NCBI RefSeq assembly: GCF_963678635.1
Contig: NC_087065.1
Location: forward strand, 58,802,754 to 58,866,753
DNA length: 64,000 nt
Origin: Symsagittifera roscoffensis
Taxonomy: Eukaryota; Xenacoelomorpha; Acoela; Convolutidae
Reading direction: 5' to 3'
The notes under the pieces are model-generated. The model was not told the DNA's origin. It saw only the letters and a list, made by a program, of their open reading frames with translations, and made no database searches. Shown in pieces: positions 20,109-31,721 of this stretch. Positions within the stretch are counted from its first letter, which is position 1. Each line of letters begins with the position of its first letter. A program made the translations under genes and the position numbers.

Positions 20109-21029
20109 CTATTTTTGCTTAACTGGTTCTTCAGACTTACTCTTAGAATTGATCGTTTTTAGCCTCTCATGACCCTCCGCTTTTTCTTTAAGCCATTCGT
20201 TGAAATCTAGCAGAGTTGGTCTATGCCATTGACGTCTTACGGTTTGCATTGACCATGCCTCCTTAAGGTTCGGGGGAAGCTTACTCACAGCTTGATTCAG
20301 TAAGTTAACACTTTCCAGGTCGTCGTTAAAAGACAGGGACTTGAATACGGCAACAAGTCCAGAAATTGCAGAGGAAAATCCCATTACATTTTCCGAGTTA
20401 TGCATTTTCAGCGGCGGAAAATTACTCAATTTATCTAGATGAGCCCCTACTACAGCATGCGGCTGTCCGAACTTTCTTTGAAGAGTTGCTAATGCGTTTT
20501 TATATAGTACTCCGCTATAGCTATACTCAGCGATTCCGGCTTTTGCTTTACCCACTACGAGCGTTTTCAGATAGGTAAGCTTTTCATCGTTACTGAGTAT
20601 GGCTGAATCGACCGTCGATTTGAATTGCCCAAACCACTCATTCCAATTAAGTGGGTTGCCATCGAACTGGGTCAGCTTCCACTCAGGGAGATGATCTTTT
20701 CGGCTGTGCATGAGCATATTAACCAACTCTCGTGTCGAAAGTGGACGCTCGATGTCTGCACCAGGTGAATTATTGGGAGTTGGCTCTGTGTAACTCAAAG
20801 AGTTACCGTGACAATCAGGAACGAACGGTTGATTAGCATGTGAAGAATTTTCAGGCTGTGCAAAGAACACAGTCCCTCCACTTGTATAAGGAACAAAATT
20901 ATTCGGAGGAACAATCGGAGTTACTGCGGAAAAAACAGTTGTCGAAGGAACGTAGTGCTGTTGAGTTGACATTAAAGAGGCAGCAACAGCTGGTCTCCAC
21001 AAATTTATTATAAGGATTGTAGTGGTCAC
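20109..21029 (-). pseudogene. BEL/Pao gag domain, copy 2
   Basis: 306 codons, nearly identical to residues 1-306 of copy 1, containing the Pao gag (DUF1759-like) region. It ends prematurely at the one-base T-tract difference near 20,110. As in copy 1 it overlaps the linker frame (20,899-21,681) by about 130 nt, with the same frame change. Confidence 0.85.
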
Positions 21030-21681
21030 TTAAATAGTTATAACTACTAACGGGAACACCCATATGTTGTTGTGATGGGGCTACAGGTGCTTGGTAGCCA
21101 GCTACTATTGATCCTGCAGTGTGATGACTTAAAGAAACCTGATTAACTGCTGTTGATGCAGGAACGAACGGTGCTACACCAGAAGGAACTTCTGCAGATG
21201 TTGTCGGAGCAAAATAATTTTCAGAAGTTACCGGGACTAATGACCCTGTGTTTGGGTTGCCTAGCACCGGATGAGTGGACAGAAAAGTTTGCTGAGTCAA
21301 ATTATTAGAAACAGGTTGAATGACCTGCTGTAACCCTACTGGATTGTTAACGGAAACCTGCGATCGGACCCAATTCGACAAATTATGTTGTTGTTCGTGA
21401 ATGTGCTTACTGTAAAACAATCCCGGATCACTAGAAGCTGCCTGGCCATTATTCACTCCTGTAAAACTTGATGAGACCAAGTAATTTGTTGATGCAGGAT
21501 AAGTTGCCTCAGGAGCTGTTGAACAAACGTGCTGCTCTTGATTGGGAACTACCACAGCATTAGGCTGATTGTGGTCGACAGATTCGACCCAGTGACGCGT
21601 ACGATCCTTTTCGTCTATTGTTAGTTGTGGAGAGATTCGAGTTAAACCACTTTCCTCAGCATTCTCGCTGATTTCCGACAA
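20899..21681 (-). pseudogene. BEL gag linker, copy 2 (full upstream context)
   Basis: A 260-codon Ser/Pro/Gln/Val-rich frame. It is in the same frame as the N-terminal gag ORF (21,691-22,290), separated by a single TGA at 21,691-21,693 and three readable codons. Either the TGA is a nonsense mutation or it is read through; with the neighbouring frameshift, mutation is likelier. Confidence 0.7.
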
Positions 21682-21690
21682 CTCAACTTC

Positions 21691-22290
21691 TCACTCAAGC
21701 CCTTTCAACTCATTTTCTGCCAGTTTTTTCCTGTGTTCTTCAGCCAATTCTTCCAATTCTAAACGGCTTTGTTGTTCTTTCAGTCTTAATGATACCTTTG
21801 CCTGCCTCTCAAGTTCCTCTTGTTGTTTCTTTAAAATCATTAAATCGCGCTTTTTATCAGAAAGTGTTTTCGACGGAGCGGCGGTATAACTAGATTTCTG
21901 TGAACCCGATTGCTGATGTCGGCTGCTTCGATGCGACAACTTAGAGCGGGTATCTGTTTTATGCGACTGGGGTTTTTCACTTTTTTCAGAACGACGAGAA
22001 ACTTTTGAGCTGCTATCTATTTTGTCCGGCTCTGTTACTGCCTCAAAACTTGTTTTATATGTGATAGCTTCCTGCAGAACTTTATCGTTGCTTTGAGTCA
22101 ACTTATGAAGCCACATATCCTGTGCCGGTATCAATTCGTCGGGATTGGCACTTTTTGCAGCCATATCAATCAACTCAGTATTTATCTCGACCGCTTGTTC
22201 TATATAGTTCCTACATTTTTCAATATAAGTATCAATTTTTGAGCAACGACTCTGACTCTCTATGTGGCATTTATAATTATTTCGTGGCAT
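21691..22290 (-). CDS. BEL/Pao gag N-terminal coiled-coil region
   Basis: A 199-codon frame beginning MPRNNYKCHIESQSRC. The first half is helical and acidic, the middle is Ser/Arg/Lys-rich (SSKVSRRSEKSEKPQSH), and residues ~145-199 form a charged coiled coil (KKQQEELERQAKVSLRLKEQ). This layout is common at the start of animal BEL/Pao gag proteins. It ends in an in-frame TGA after GLE and is present only for the right-hand tandem copy. Confidence 0.7.
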   Translation of the reverse strand: MPRNNYKCHIESQSRCSKIDTYIEKCRNYIEQAVEINTELIDMAAKSANPDELIPAQDMWLHKLTQSNDKVLQEAITYKTSFEAVTEPDKIDSSSKVSRRSEKSEKPQSHKTDTRSKLSHRSSRHQQSGSQKSSYTAAPSKTLSDKKRDLMILKKQQEELERQAKVSLRLKEQQSRLELEELAEEHRKKLAENELKGLE

Positions 22291-23277
22291 TTATAAAGTT
22301 CGTTTTCGAGATTGCTACGTTTCTCGAACAACTTCTTAATTTTCTTTTGAAACTTAACTTCCATGCTTAATAATTTCAGAAATAAACGACTCTCAGAAAA
22401 TACTGTATTTTCACTCAAGTAAATCCACAAAGTATTTTTACCTGGCGTTAAAGTTAAAGCTTAAACCGGGCTTTGTGAAACAAGTCGCTTTCACGCGCTT
22501 TTGAGACAGCGCGGATAGTATACGGAGCGCGTGGTCTAGAGAACTAGCTCCTAGAATGAATACCATATACTTAAGAGACCTATGCGACGGCTACGTTACG
22601 CTAAAGTACCAATTGGGTGGGAAATAAGTAGGTCGGTTGAACTCCGACAACGCACACGGAGTAAACCTGAGGATGAAAGAATTCAACTTAACTCACTTAA
22701 TATCACCGTACCTGACCACTTAATATTAGTCTCGCGCAACGAAGTCAATACTCGGACGGGATGAAACGGTTTATATTTACTCGAAGCGAACTGGCTTTCA
22801 GTTTCACCAATGTGGGTGCGGGATCAGGCAAATTGGTTAAGTTCGAACAACACACGCGGAAAAAACCTGAGGATGAAAAAACTCAACTTTATTTGCCTGA
22901 TATTTCGCTACCAGACCACTTACCATAAGGTTGGTGTCAAGTTACAGCACAGTTTCGCAGAATTATGGGGACGTTTTGAGGAACTTTTGGCTATTTTTTA
23001 CTTTTTTCCCAAAATTTTTCGGAAAATTTTGGTCAGCAGGTTCGAGTCGTAAACCAATCCAAAAAACTAGTCTAGTACCCCTTGTCTATGATCCAATTTT
23101 TTGGATTTTCAATCCGTTCACAATTACCCAAAAATTTGTGGTATCGGGAAAATTACCACTTGTAGCTTGCTTTGAGTTGGGATACAAAATAAGGCATCGT
23201 ATGTAATTTTATTGCAAAGAATGGTTTATAAAAACTAGATTACGGGTAATTTTCCTGTAATTCCGATAGTTTTTTTT
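22291..23277. other. Presumed 5' leader/LTR remnant of the BEL element and unassigned DNA
   Basis: A more GC-rich stretch (22,440-22,960) upstream of gag contains two diverged copies of a ~110-bp sequence, each with AAACCTGAGGATGAAA followed by a TACC(T/A)GACCACTTA-type end (about 22,630-22,725 and 22,840-22,925). This may be leader or LTR sequence, but I could not find matching LTRs or a primer-binding site. From 22,960 to 23,277 nothing is recognised. Confidence 0.4.
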
Positions 23278-23905
23278 TCAACCGCAAATTGATTTTCGTA
23301 TTCAAACAAACATCTTTTGAAAAACAACTTTTGCAAAAAAAAATTTAATTTTTTGTGTGTATAACGTAGTCCTGGATATACTAATATTGGATTTTTTCTC
23401 ATTTTCTCTTCATAATTTTATCAAAAACGCTTAAAACTCCTCTTTCCTTAGTATGACATGTTTTTGTATGCCTTGATCAATGTCTGGTAATTTAGAAATT
23501 CAAATTTTAGAAATAATCATCTTTGAAAATTATTGCCAAAATTTAAAAGTTCATTACTTTTGTTATATTATTTGTCTGAAACAGAAGTAACACATATCAG
23601 ACTGTTTGCAATGCATTTTTAATGCGAGACCGCCAAACCGTTGGTTACTACGTTTGAGTAATCAAGGTTTATGTCATTTGTGTTCGGTCACGAACACAGC
23701 CAAAAATTTTTGAGAAATTAAAATGTAACAAATCAATATTTTTGTTTTATGGAAAAATGCTAGTCATACAACTTCCATATTTGAAAAAATACTAATCATA
23801 GACCTTTCATGCAATTTTCTGTACGTATGGAATTGTATGGAAAGTGTATGACTAGCATTTTTCCATATATGGAAATTGTATGACTAGTATTTTTGGTCAT
23901 CCCGG
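23278..23905. mobile_element. Foldback/MITE-like repeat, inverted copy left of the satellite array
   Basis: The reverse complement matches 28,588-29,195: AGTCCTGGATA and TTTTATCAAAAACGC on the outer side, the TATGGAAAAATGCTAGTCATAC motif cluster, and a terminal GGTCATCCCGGG near 23,891. It lacks the outer third of the fuller copy. Several ATGCTAGTCATAC-type motifs face each other and could form hairpins. Confidence 0.6.
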
Positions 23906-24945
23906 GAATACGTTACCAATCAAAATATATCATTTTACTTGCACCAGCTTTAGTGGGAATAAATTGATTAATTTCAAAATGAAAGCAAGAACGCTCGCCT
24001 CAGTTTTGAGAGAGCTCAAGAAAATCATATTTGGCGACCTTCAATTTTTTTTCAAAAATGCCTTTCCCTCGAGGATGAATCGAAAAAGAAAACAAAAACC
24101 TTCAAATACAAAAAACGATGCTAAAATTTTTTATGAATCCTTTCCACGCATAAAAAATTAAATACAAAGTGATTTCTTTCGCATATAGCGAAGTATTAAG
24201 TAGAATAAATTGCATGCTTCAATCTAATTTGGAACGATTTCTAAGAAGAGCAAGTTGCCATTCACGCTCCAATTTGATCAGAAGTAAGAAGTCTTATTAA
24301 ATTTGAGCTTCAGATAACAATATTTTTTGATGATATACTGAAAAGGCCGTCAAAAATGCCTAGTCAAACTTAGTCTTAAGAAAAAATCACCCCCACTACA
24401 AATATTTCATCTTTTCCTTCGAAAGTCGGATAAAGAAAATCTTCATTGGTTTTTAATAGTTGATTGTCCTCGCTTTTATTCACCCTCAAATGTGTGATTC
24501 AAATTTGCTAAAGTTATACTCAAAGGCGATACTAGAAACTGATGCAAGTTTGACCGTTCATCCCATTTTCCCCCTAAAACTGTTCTTCTGCTTCTAACAA
24601 TTGACTGGTTAAAAAACCTCATGCGATTGTCGAAAATAGGATTTTATGGAGTATCTATTGGAAAATGAACGTTAGTAAGAGATGCTGATATATGTTTAGG
24701 ATGGATGGACACCTCCTAACGACGCTGGTTTCTGGCAGACGTTCGCAGGTAAGTTTTTTCAAAACCCGATGAAAACAGGGCTATTTTAACGCCCACCTAC
24801 AAAGCAGTTTGTGTCGGAGGACGTTAACCTAATCTCTAGTTTCCCTCTGAACCCAGTTTTTGATCCAATTTTGATGTAAAAGGCAAATTAGGTCTTGATA
24901 ATTTGACGCGAGACGCTTAACATCCCTTTGTCTTTTTAGAAACGT
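23906..24945. other. AT-rich DNA with a degenerate dispersed-repeat copy
   Basis: The part 24,170-24,440 resembles the dispersed repeat at 53,551-55,010: shared landmarks are AATTTGGAACGATTTCTAA, GACAA/ATAACAATAT-TTTTGA and CGAAAGTCGGA. The rest shows no supported gene; a 93-codon frame at 23,880-24,161 starts inside the foldback repeat. Confidence 0.5.
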
Positions 24946-27900
24946 GTGGTTGGATTAAAAAAAGATCAAAATGAACAAAAAATGATTATTTTTGGTACAT
25001 TTTTTAACGATCATTTAACTGGTTTTTTTTAGCAATTTTTCTAAGTTTTAATTAGCAGCTGTATATACGAGTATTATTTTTTTAAAGTTGTGGTTTGGTT
25101 TTAAAAAAATTATTGGGGTTTAATACCTTGTTGATTTAACCCATGTCCAAAATACCACCTGGTTTTGGACAAGAAATTCGATATATAAGTCGAGCACAGT
25201 CAAAACATACCCAACTTTGGTCGGCCGAGAAAGTCGAAACATAAATCGAACGCAGTCGAAAAATACCCAATTTTGGTCAAGAAAGTCAAAACATATGTCA
25301 AGCCTAGTCAAAAAACACCCAAAATTGGTTTAAAAAAAGTAGAAAAACTAGTCGAGCAGAGTCAAATCATCCGATTTCAGACGAGAAAGTTGACTCATAA
25401 GTCGAGCAAAATCGATACATAAGTCGAGCACATTCGAAACTGTTTTGGCCGAGAAAGTCGAAGCATAGGTAGAAGACAGTCGCAGAGCAGAATAGTTAAT
25501 TTGGTAGAATGTTATAGTATAGAATGACAAGGGGTAATATTTTACAATAGGTGGTACATTTTCAGGTGGTTAGATTGAAAAAAGATAAAAATGAACAAAA
25601 AATGATTACTTTGGTTCATTTTTTAACAATCATTTCATTGGTTTTTTAGCAATTTTCTAAGTTTTATTTAGCATTTGTATATACGAGTATTATTTTTTTA
25701 AACTTGTGGTTTGGTTTTTAAAAAACTATTGGGGTATAATACCTTGTTGATTTAACCAATGTCCAAAATACCACCTGGTTTTGGACAAGAAATTCGATAT
25801 ATAAGTCGAGCACAGTCAAAACATACCCAACTTTGGTCGGCCGAGAAAGTCGAAACATAAATCGAACGCAGTCGAAAAATACCCAATTTTGGTCAAGAAA
25901 GTCAAAACATATGTCAAGCCTAGTCAAAAAACACCCAAAATTGGTTTAAAAAAAGTAGAAAAACTAGTCGAGCAGAGTCAAATCATCCGATTTCAGACGA
26001 GAAAGTTGACTCATAAGTCGAGCAAAATCGATACATAAGTCGAGCACATTCGAAACTGTTTTGGCCGAGAAAGTCGAAGCATAGGTAGAAGACAGTCGCA
26101 GAGCAGAATAGTTAATTTGGTAGAATGTTATAGTATAGAATGACAAGGGGTAATATTTTACAATAGGTGGTACATTTTCAGGTGGTTAGATTGAAAAAAG
26201 ATAAAAATGAACAAAAAATGATTACTTTGGTTCATTTTTTAACAACCATTTCATTGGTTTTTTAGCAATTTGCTAAGTTTTATTTAGCATTTGTATATAC
26301 GAGTATTATTTTTTTAAAATTGTGGTTTGGTTTTTAAAAAACTATTGGGGTTTAATACCTTGTTGATTTAACCAATGTCCAAAATACCACCTGGTTTCGG
26401 ACAAGAAAGTCGATATATAAGTCGAGCACAGTCAAAACGTACCCAACTTTGGTCGGCCGAGAAAGTCGAAACATAAATCGAACGCAGTCAAAAAATACCC
26501 AATTTTGGTCAAGAAAGTCAAAACATATGTCAAGCCTAGTCAAAAAACATCCAAAATTGGTTTAAAAAAAGTAGAAAAACTAGTCGAGCAGAGTCAAATC
26601 ATCCAATTTCAGACGAGAAAGTTGACTCATAAGTCGAGCAAAATTGATACATAAGTTGAGCACATTCGAAACTGTTTTGGCCGAGAAAGTCGAAGCATAG
26701 GTAGAAGACAGTCGCAGAGCAGAATAGTTAATTTGGTAGAATGTTATAGTATAGAATGACAAGGGGTAATATTTTACAATAGGTGGTACATTTTCAGGTG
26801 GTTAGATTGAAAAAAGATAAAAATGAACAAAAAATGATTACTTTGGTTCATTTTTTAACAACCATTTCATTGGTTTTTTAGCAATTTTCTAAGTTTTATT
26901 TAGCATTTGTATATACGAGTATTATTTTTTTAAAGTTGTGGTTTGGTTTTAAAAAAATTATTGGGGTTTAATACCTTGTTGATTTAACCCATGTCCAAAA
27001 TACCACCTGGTTTTGGACAAGAAATTCGATATATAAGTCGAGCACAGTCAAAACATACCCAACTTTGGTCGGCCGAGAAAGTCGAAACATAAATCGAACG
27101 CAGTCGAGAAATACCCAATTTTGGTCAAGAAAGTCAAAACTTATGTCAAGCCTAGTCAAAAAACACCCAAAATTGGTTTAAAAAAAGTAGAAAAACTAGT
27201 CGAGCAGAGTCAAATCATCCGATTTCAGACGAGAAAGTTGACTCATAAGTCGAGCAAAATCGATACATAAGTCGAGCACATTCGAAACTGTTTTGGCCGA
27301 GAAAGTCGAAGCATAGGTAGAAGACAGTCGCAGAGCAGAATAGTTAATTTGGTAGAATGTTATAGTATAGAATGACAAGGGGTAATATTTTACAATGGGT
27401 GGTACATTTTCAGGTGGTTAGATTGAAAAAAGATAAAAATGAACAAAAAATGATTACTTTGGTTCATTTTTTAGCAATCATTTCATTGGTTTTTTAGCAA
27501 TTTTCTAAGTTTTATTTAGCATTTGTATATACGAGTATTGTTTTTTTAAAGTTGTGGTTTGGTTTTAAAAAAATTATTGGGGTTTAATACCTTGTTGATT
27601 TAACCCATGTCCAAAATACCACCTGGTTTTGGACAAGAAATTCGATATATAAGTCGAGCACAGTCAAAACATACCCAACTTTGGTCGGCCGAGAAAGTCG
27701 AAACATAAATCGAACGCAGTCGAAAAATACCCAATTTTGGTCAAGAAAGTCAAAACATATGTCAAGCCTAGTCAAAAAACACCCGAATTTGGTTTAAAAA
27801 AAGTAGAAAAACTAGTCGAGCAGAGTCAAATCATCCGATTTCAGACGAGAAAGTTGACTCATAAGTCGAGCAAAATCGATACATAAGTCGAGCACATTCG

Positions 27901-28025
27901 AAACTGTTTTGGCCGAGAAAGTCGAAGCATAGGTAGAAGACAGTCGCAGAGCAGAATAGTTAATTTGGTAGAATGTTATAGTATAGAATGACAAGGGGTA
28001 ATATTTTACAATAGGTGGTACATTT
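24946..28025. repeat. 616-bp higher-order tandem repeat, five units
   Basis: Units start at about 24,946, 25,565, 26,181, 26,797 and 27,413. Spacing is exactly 616 between the last four starts, and identity is very high. Inside each unit is a nested ~52-bp sub-repeat of the form GAGAAAGTCGAAACATAAGT then CGAGCACAGTCAAAA then TACCCAATTTTGGT, repeated about six times with divergence. The organisation is that of a satellite higher-order repeat, or of the internal tandem array of a mobile element. Short minus-strand frames of 60-69 codons recur once or twice per unit simply because the DNA repeats. Confidence 0.97.
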
Positions 28026-28140
28026 TTATGGTTGAGAAAGTCAAAGCATAGGTAGAAGACAGTCGCAGAGCAGATTAGTTAATTTGACAGAATGTTATAG
28101 TATAGAATGACAAGGGGTAATATTTTACAATAGTTGGCAA
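28026..28140. repeat. Truncated, diverged sixth unit end
   Basis: Repeats the last ~110 bp of the 616-bp unit (GTAGAAGACAGTCGCAGAGC to GGGGTAATATTTTACAATA) with several substitutions. This marks the decayed right edge of the array. From 28,141 to 28,587 I see only AT-rich unassigned DNA. Confidence 0.85.
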
Positions 28141-28587
28141 TTTTAAAATAACTAGCCGCATGGCTCTTTGTTATACTTCGAACGGTATTTGTAATTTTTT
28201 TTTCAAAAGGCAAATTTTTTGGTAAAAGAATTGTAAAATTTAAACATTTGAATAACATTTCATTTGACTAGAGTAATGTCATTACAAAATCTTATTAGCA
28301 TGTACATTTAATTGAGAATGAAATGAGTATATTATGCAGTAGTCTACGAATTTAGTACATTCACTATTCTCAAATAGTTCTAAAAATTACCACCTTTTGA
28401 AACATATCACCTTACAGATACATGAGAGAGAGTATAGTGTCCTGCTACTTTGAGTTAGCCATAGTTGAAAAGTTTTCTCAAGCCACATAGGTAACGCGTT
28501 GCAACAGTTGTTGCCATGAGAAGCTGACCCTCCATTCATATTCAAGCCCAAGAACGTGAAATTTTTTCAAATGGTTTTACTCTCGGG

Positions 28588-29473
28588 TTGACCAAAACTT
28601 CCTATCATACAATTTCCATATATGAGAAACTTCTTGTCATACAATTTCATACAATTCCATACGTACAGAAAATTGTATGAAATCTCTATGATTAGCATTT
28701 TTCCATATATGAAATTTGTATGATAAGTGTTTTTCCATAAACCAAAAATTTGATTTTTTGTTTCTTAATTTAATTTTTGAAAAGTTTTGGGTTGTGATTG
28801 TAACCGAACACAAGTGACAAAAACCCTGGTTTACTCAAAGCACAAAAGGTTGAACGGTCTTGCATTCACAATGGAAAAATGACCTGAGATGTCTTAGAGA
28901 TGTCTTTCACAAATGATTTAACGAAAGTAACAAACTTTTAAAATTTGGCAAAACTTTTCAACGATGATTTAAATTATCAGAATTTGATCAAGGCATACAT
29001 AAAAACGCCATACAAAAAATAGTATTTTTCAGCGTTTTTGAGAAAAGATATACAGCGAAAAGAAAAAAAATCAACATTATTGTATCCAGGACTACTTATG
29101 CATGCAAGAAAGTTTTTATATTGGAAAATGTTTGCTTGCGTACAAAATTCGATGTGCAGTTAAAGAAAAAACAAAAAACAATTGGGGTCTTTCAAAAAAT
29201 ATTTGACAAATTTTTCTGTCGCTATCAAAAAAATGCTAGTCATACAATTTCCATATATGGGAATTATATGGTAGGCATTTTTTTTTCAAAAACGAAAACC
29301 TCTGTTTTTTATCACCAGACTGTTTTATCTTGTTCAAATAGCCGCAGAAACTAGTTGGAAAATATTTTTAATTATTTTTTGAAATTGGATGAAAATTGTA
29401 TGAATTTTTCCATACATTTGATGTATAGAAATGTATGATAAGCATTTTCGGTGTATGGAGTTCAACCCGGGAT
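28588..29473. mobile_element. Foldback/MITE-like repeat, most complete copy (~886 bp)
   Basis: The ends are TCTCGGGTTGACC (left) and, on the opposite strand, TCCCGGGTTGAAC (right): terminal inverted repeats of about 13 bp with few mismatches. Next to each end, and again in the middle at 29,235-29,285, lie palindromic clusters of the motif ATGCTAGTCATACAATTTCC / GGAATTATATGGTAGGCAT. No transposase is encoded, so it would be non-autonomous. Target-site duplication is not clear. Related copies lie at 15,495, 18,887 and 23,278. Confidence 0.65.
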
Positions 29474-29548
29474 AAAAGTCATAAATTCCCTAGTCGATCA
29501 AGGAAGGATATCTTGGACGATTTTGCAAATGAGGGTTTCCTTGGCATG

Positions 29549-29638
29549 TCTTGCAAGATAGAGGTTTTCTTGCAAAGTCTTATAAGAGTGAGGTTATCTT
29601 GCAAGAATCTTGCAAGATTCTTAAAAGATCTTGCAAGA
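29549..29638. repeat. Cluster of the 10-bp palindrome TCTTGCAAGA
   Basis: Four exact copies (29,549-29,558, 29,597-29,606, 29,608-29,617, 29,629-29,638) and one partial copy near 29,568 fall within 90 bp. A perfect 10-bp palindrome at this density could bind a dimeric protein, or may be simple local duplication. Confidence 0.7.
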
Positions 29639-30136
29639 CAAACTTCTGGAAAAAGATATTAAAAATCATTCCAAAAAACACTATGAAGATCCAGTTTGAG
29701 AACGGTAACCAAAAAAATTAAGCTTATGTTTGGTTAAACGAATAAATTGACCAAGTTTTTAGAAAACTCGTTTATTTGCTCAGTTTTTTTGCTTGCGTAA
29801 GGTCAAAGGTTTCAGATTGTGGTTATAATTTTTGCATTTTTATTAAGAACTCCAAAAACTTTTTTTAAGGGAAAACTTTTTTAGTTTTGCAATTCTAGCG
29901 ATTGTTTTGATTTTTTGTCATTTAAGTCTAATTTTTCATTAAAAGAGTCAATCATTCTGGGATATTTTATATTTTCTGTTCTTATAAGAACAATAATAAA
30001 AGTTGTTCAGTTATTATGCGGATACTTTTTTTGTCTTTTGTTTGGTCTTTAAGTGTTACACCTAAGTAGTATAGAAATACAACACTGGGATCGTTGGGTG
30101 TGACCCCTGCAGGGATCATTGGGTGTAGATTATACC
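29639..30136. other. AT-rich DNA ending in minisatellite-like sequence
   Basis: No gene seen. The last 60 bases before the gap contain GGGATCGTTGGGTGTG and GGGATCATTGGGTGTAGATT, resembling the 20-bp minisatellite at 50,930-51,770 in the same orientation. Confidence 0.5.
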
Positions 30137-30336
30137 NNNNNNNNNNNNNNNNNNNNNNNNNNNNNNNNNNNNNNNNNNNNNNNNNNNNNNNNNNNNNNNN
30201 NNNNNNNNNNNNNNNNNNNNNNNNNNNNNNNNNNNNNNNNNNNNNNNNNNNNNNNNNNNNNNNNNNNNNNNNNNNNNNNNNNNNNNNNNNNNNNNNNNNN
30301 NNNNNNNNNNNNNNNNNNNNNNNNNNNNNNNNNNNN
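30137..30336. other. Assembly gap (200 N)
   Basis: Exactly 200 undetermined bases, a conventional gap size, so the true distance is unknown. It lies at the outer end of the palindrome left arm, next to minisatellite-like sequence, where assembly is expected to fail. Confidence 1.
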
Positions 30337-30518
30337 CCCCAAATATTAACTTGTGTAGGATGAAAACAAAATTCAGCTGATACGTAGATTGAAATTTTTT
30401 GATTTGCCCGGTGACAATGCTGGTATATAGATGTAATGCATAGTATTTAAATTTCAATGCTCCAGAGGTAGCTTGCTAGATAGATAGATACCTAGATACA
30501 TAGATAGCTAGATAAAAC

Positions 30519-30827
30519 GAGCGAGAGAGGGAGTGAGAAAGAGAGAGAGAAAGATGAGAGAGGAAGAGATAGAGAGAGAGAGAGAGAGAGACAAAAAATA
30601 GAGATAGAGAGAGAGGGAGAGAGTTCTCAATCTTAAATTTTCTACAAAACAGTTTTTATGTGATTTATTTTTTCCCAAAGAGATATTAATCTGAAACTTT
30701 ATACCATTTGATCTCAAGGTGAAATTTTAATGGCAATAATACCAAAGTTTATTTTGTGCAGGGTGAAAAAAAATTCAGTTAATACGTATGATGATTTTTT
30801 TTGGAAAAAAAAGAGAGAGAAAGATGC

Positions 30828-30862
<35 letters not shown>

Positions 30863-30971
30863 CCAGATAGAGAGAAAGAAAGAGAAAGAGATGGATAGAT
30901 AGATAGAGAGAGAACAGAGATAGACATAGAGAGAGAAAGCGAGAGAAGAGAGGAGGAGAGAGAGAGAGAGA

Positions 30972-31017
<46 letters not shown>

Positions 31018-31673
31018 ACTTCCCATACACTGAGACCAAATTCACAAAAAAGTATGTTTCGAGCTTTTTGGGCGATTGAAATGTAAACACATGTAATGTG
31101 TAAGTATGTACTGATGTATATGTGTTCGCATATGTAATTTTTTGACTTTAAATGTGGAAGGTATACATGATTGTTGGTATTCAAGTATCCTTTCATTTAA
31201 ATAGAAGTCTGTAAGTTGGTGTTTATATTTGCTTATAATGAATTGTAAAGTGTATGCATGGATGTGGAGAGACAAAAAAATAGAGATAGAGAGAGAGGGA
31301 GAGAGTTCTCAATCTTAAACTTTGTACAAAACAGTTTTTATGTGAGTTATTTTTTCCCAAAGAGATACTAATCTGAAATTTTATACCATTTGATCTCAAG
31401 GTGAAATTTTAATGGCAATAATACCAAATTTTATTTTGTACGGGGTGGAAAAAAATTCAATTAATACGTATGATGATTTTTTTGAAAAAAAGAGAGAAAA
31501 AGACGCAGAGAGAAGAGAGAGAGAGGGAGAGAGAGAGAGAGAGAGAGAGCCAGAGAGAGAAAGAGAAAGAGATGGATAGATAGATAGAGAGAGAACAGAG
31601 ATAGACATAGAGAGAGAAGAGAGGAAGAGAGAGAGAGAGAGAGAGTGTGAGAGAGAGAGAGAGAGGAAGAGAC

Positions 31674-31721
<48 letters not shown>

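Larger units (their letters stand above)
18003..21413. repeat. 3.39-kb tandem duplication, copy 2
   Basis: Nearly identical to 14,612-18,002. The main difference is about 20 extra bases at 19,090-19,111, one arm of a hairpin. A one-base change in a T tract near 20,110 breaks the gag frame here. At 21,413 the sequence continues into the natural upstream part of gag (to 22,290), showing that this right copy has the original left-to-right context. Confidence 0.95.

Noticed and set aside
23035-23050. GGTTCGAGTC resembling a tRNA B box
   Set aside because: No matching A box or cloverleaf could be drawn around it.
24700-24760. Possible small exon ending in CGCAG|GTAAGT
   Set aside because: A good donor site after a short open frame, but there is no acceptor, partner exon or conservation to support it.
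24946-28025. Repeated 60-69 codon minus-strand frames
   Set aside because: They recur only because the DNA is a satellite; each falls in the same phase of the 616-bp unit and has no protein character.
30094-30457. Open frames spanning the N gap
   Set aside because: Made of undetermined bases; no information.
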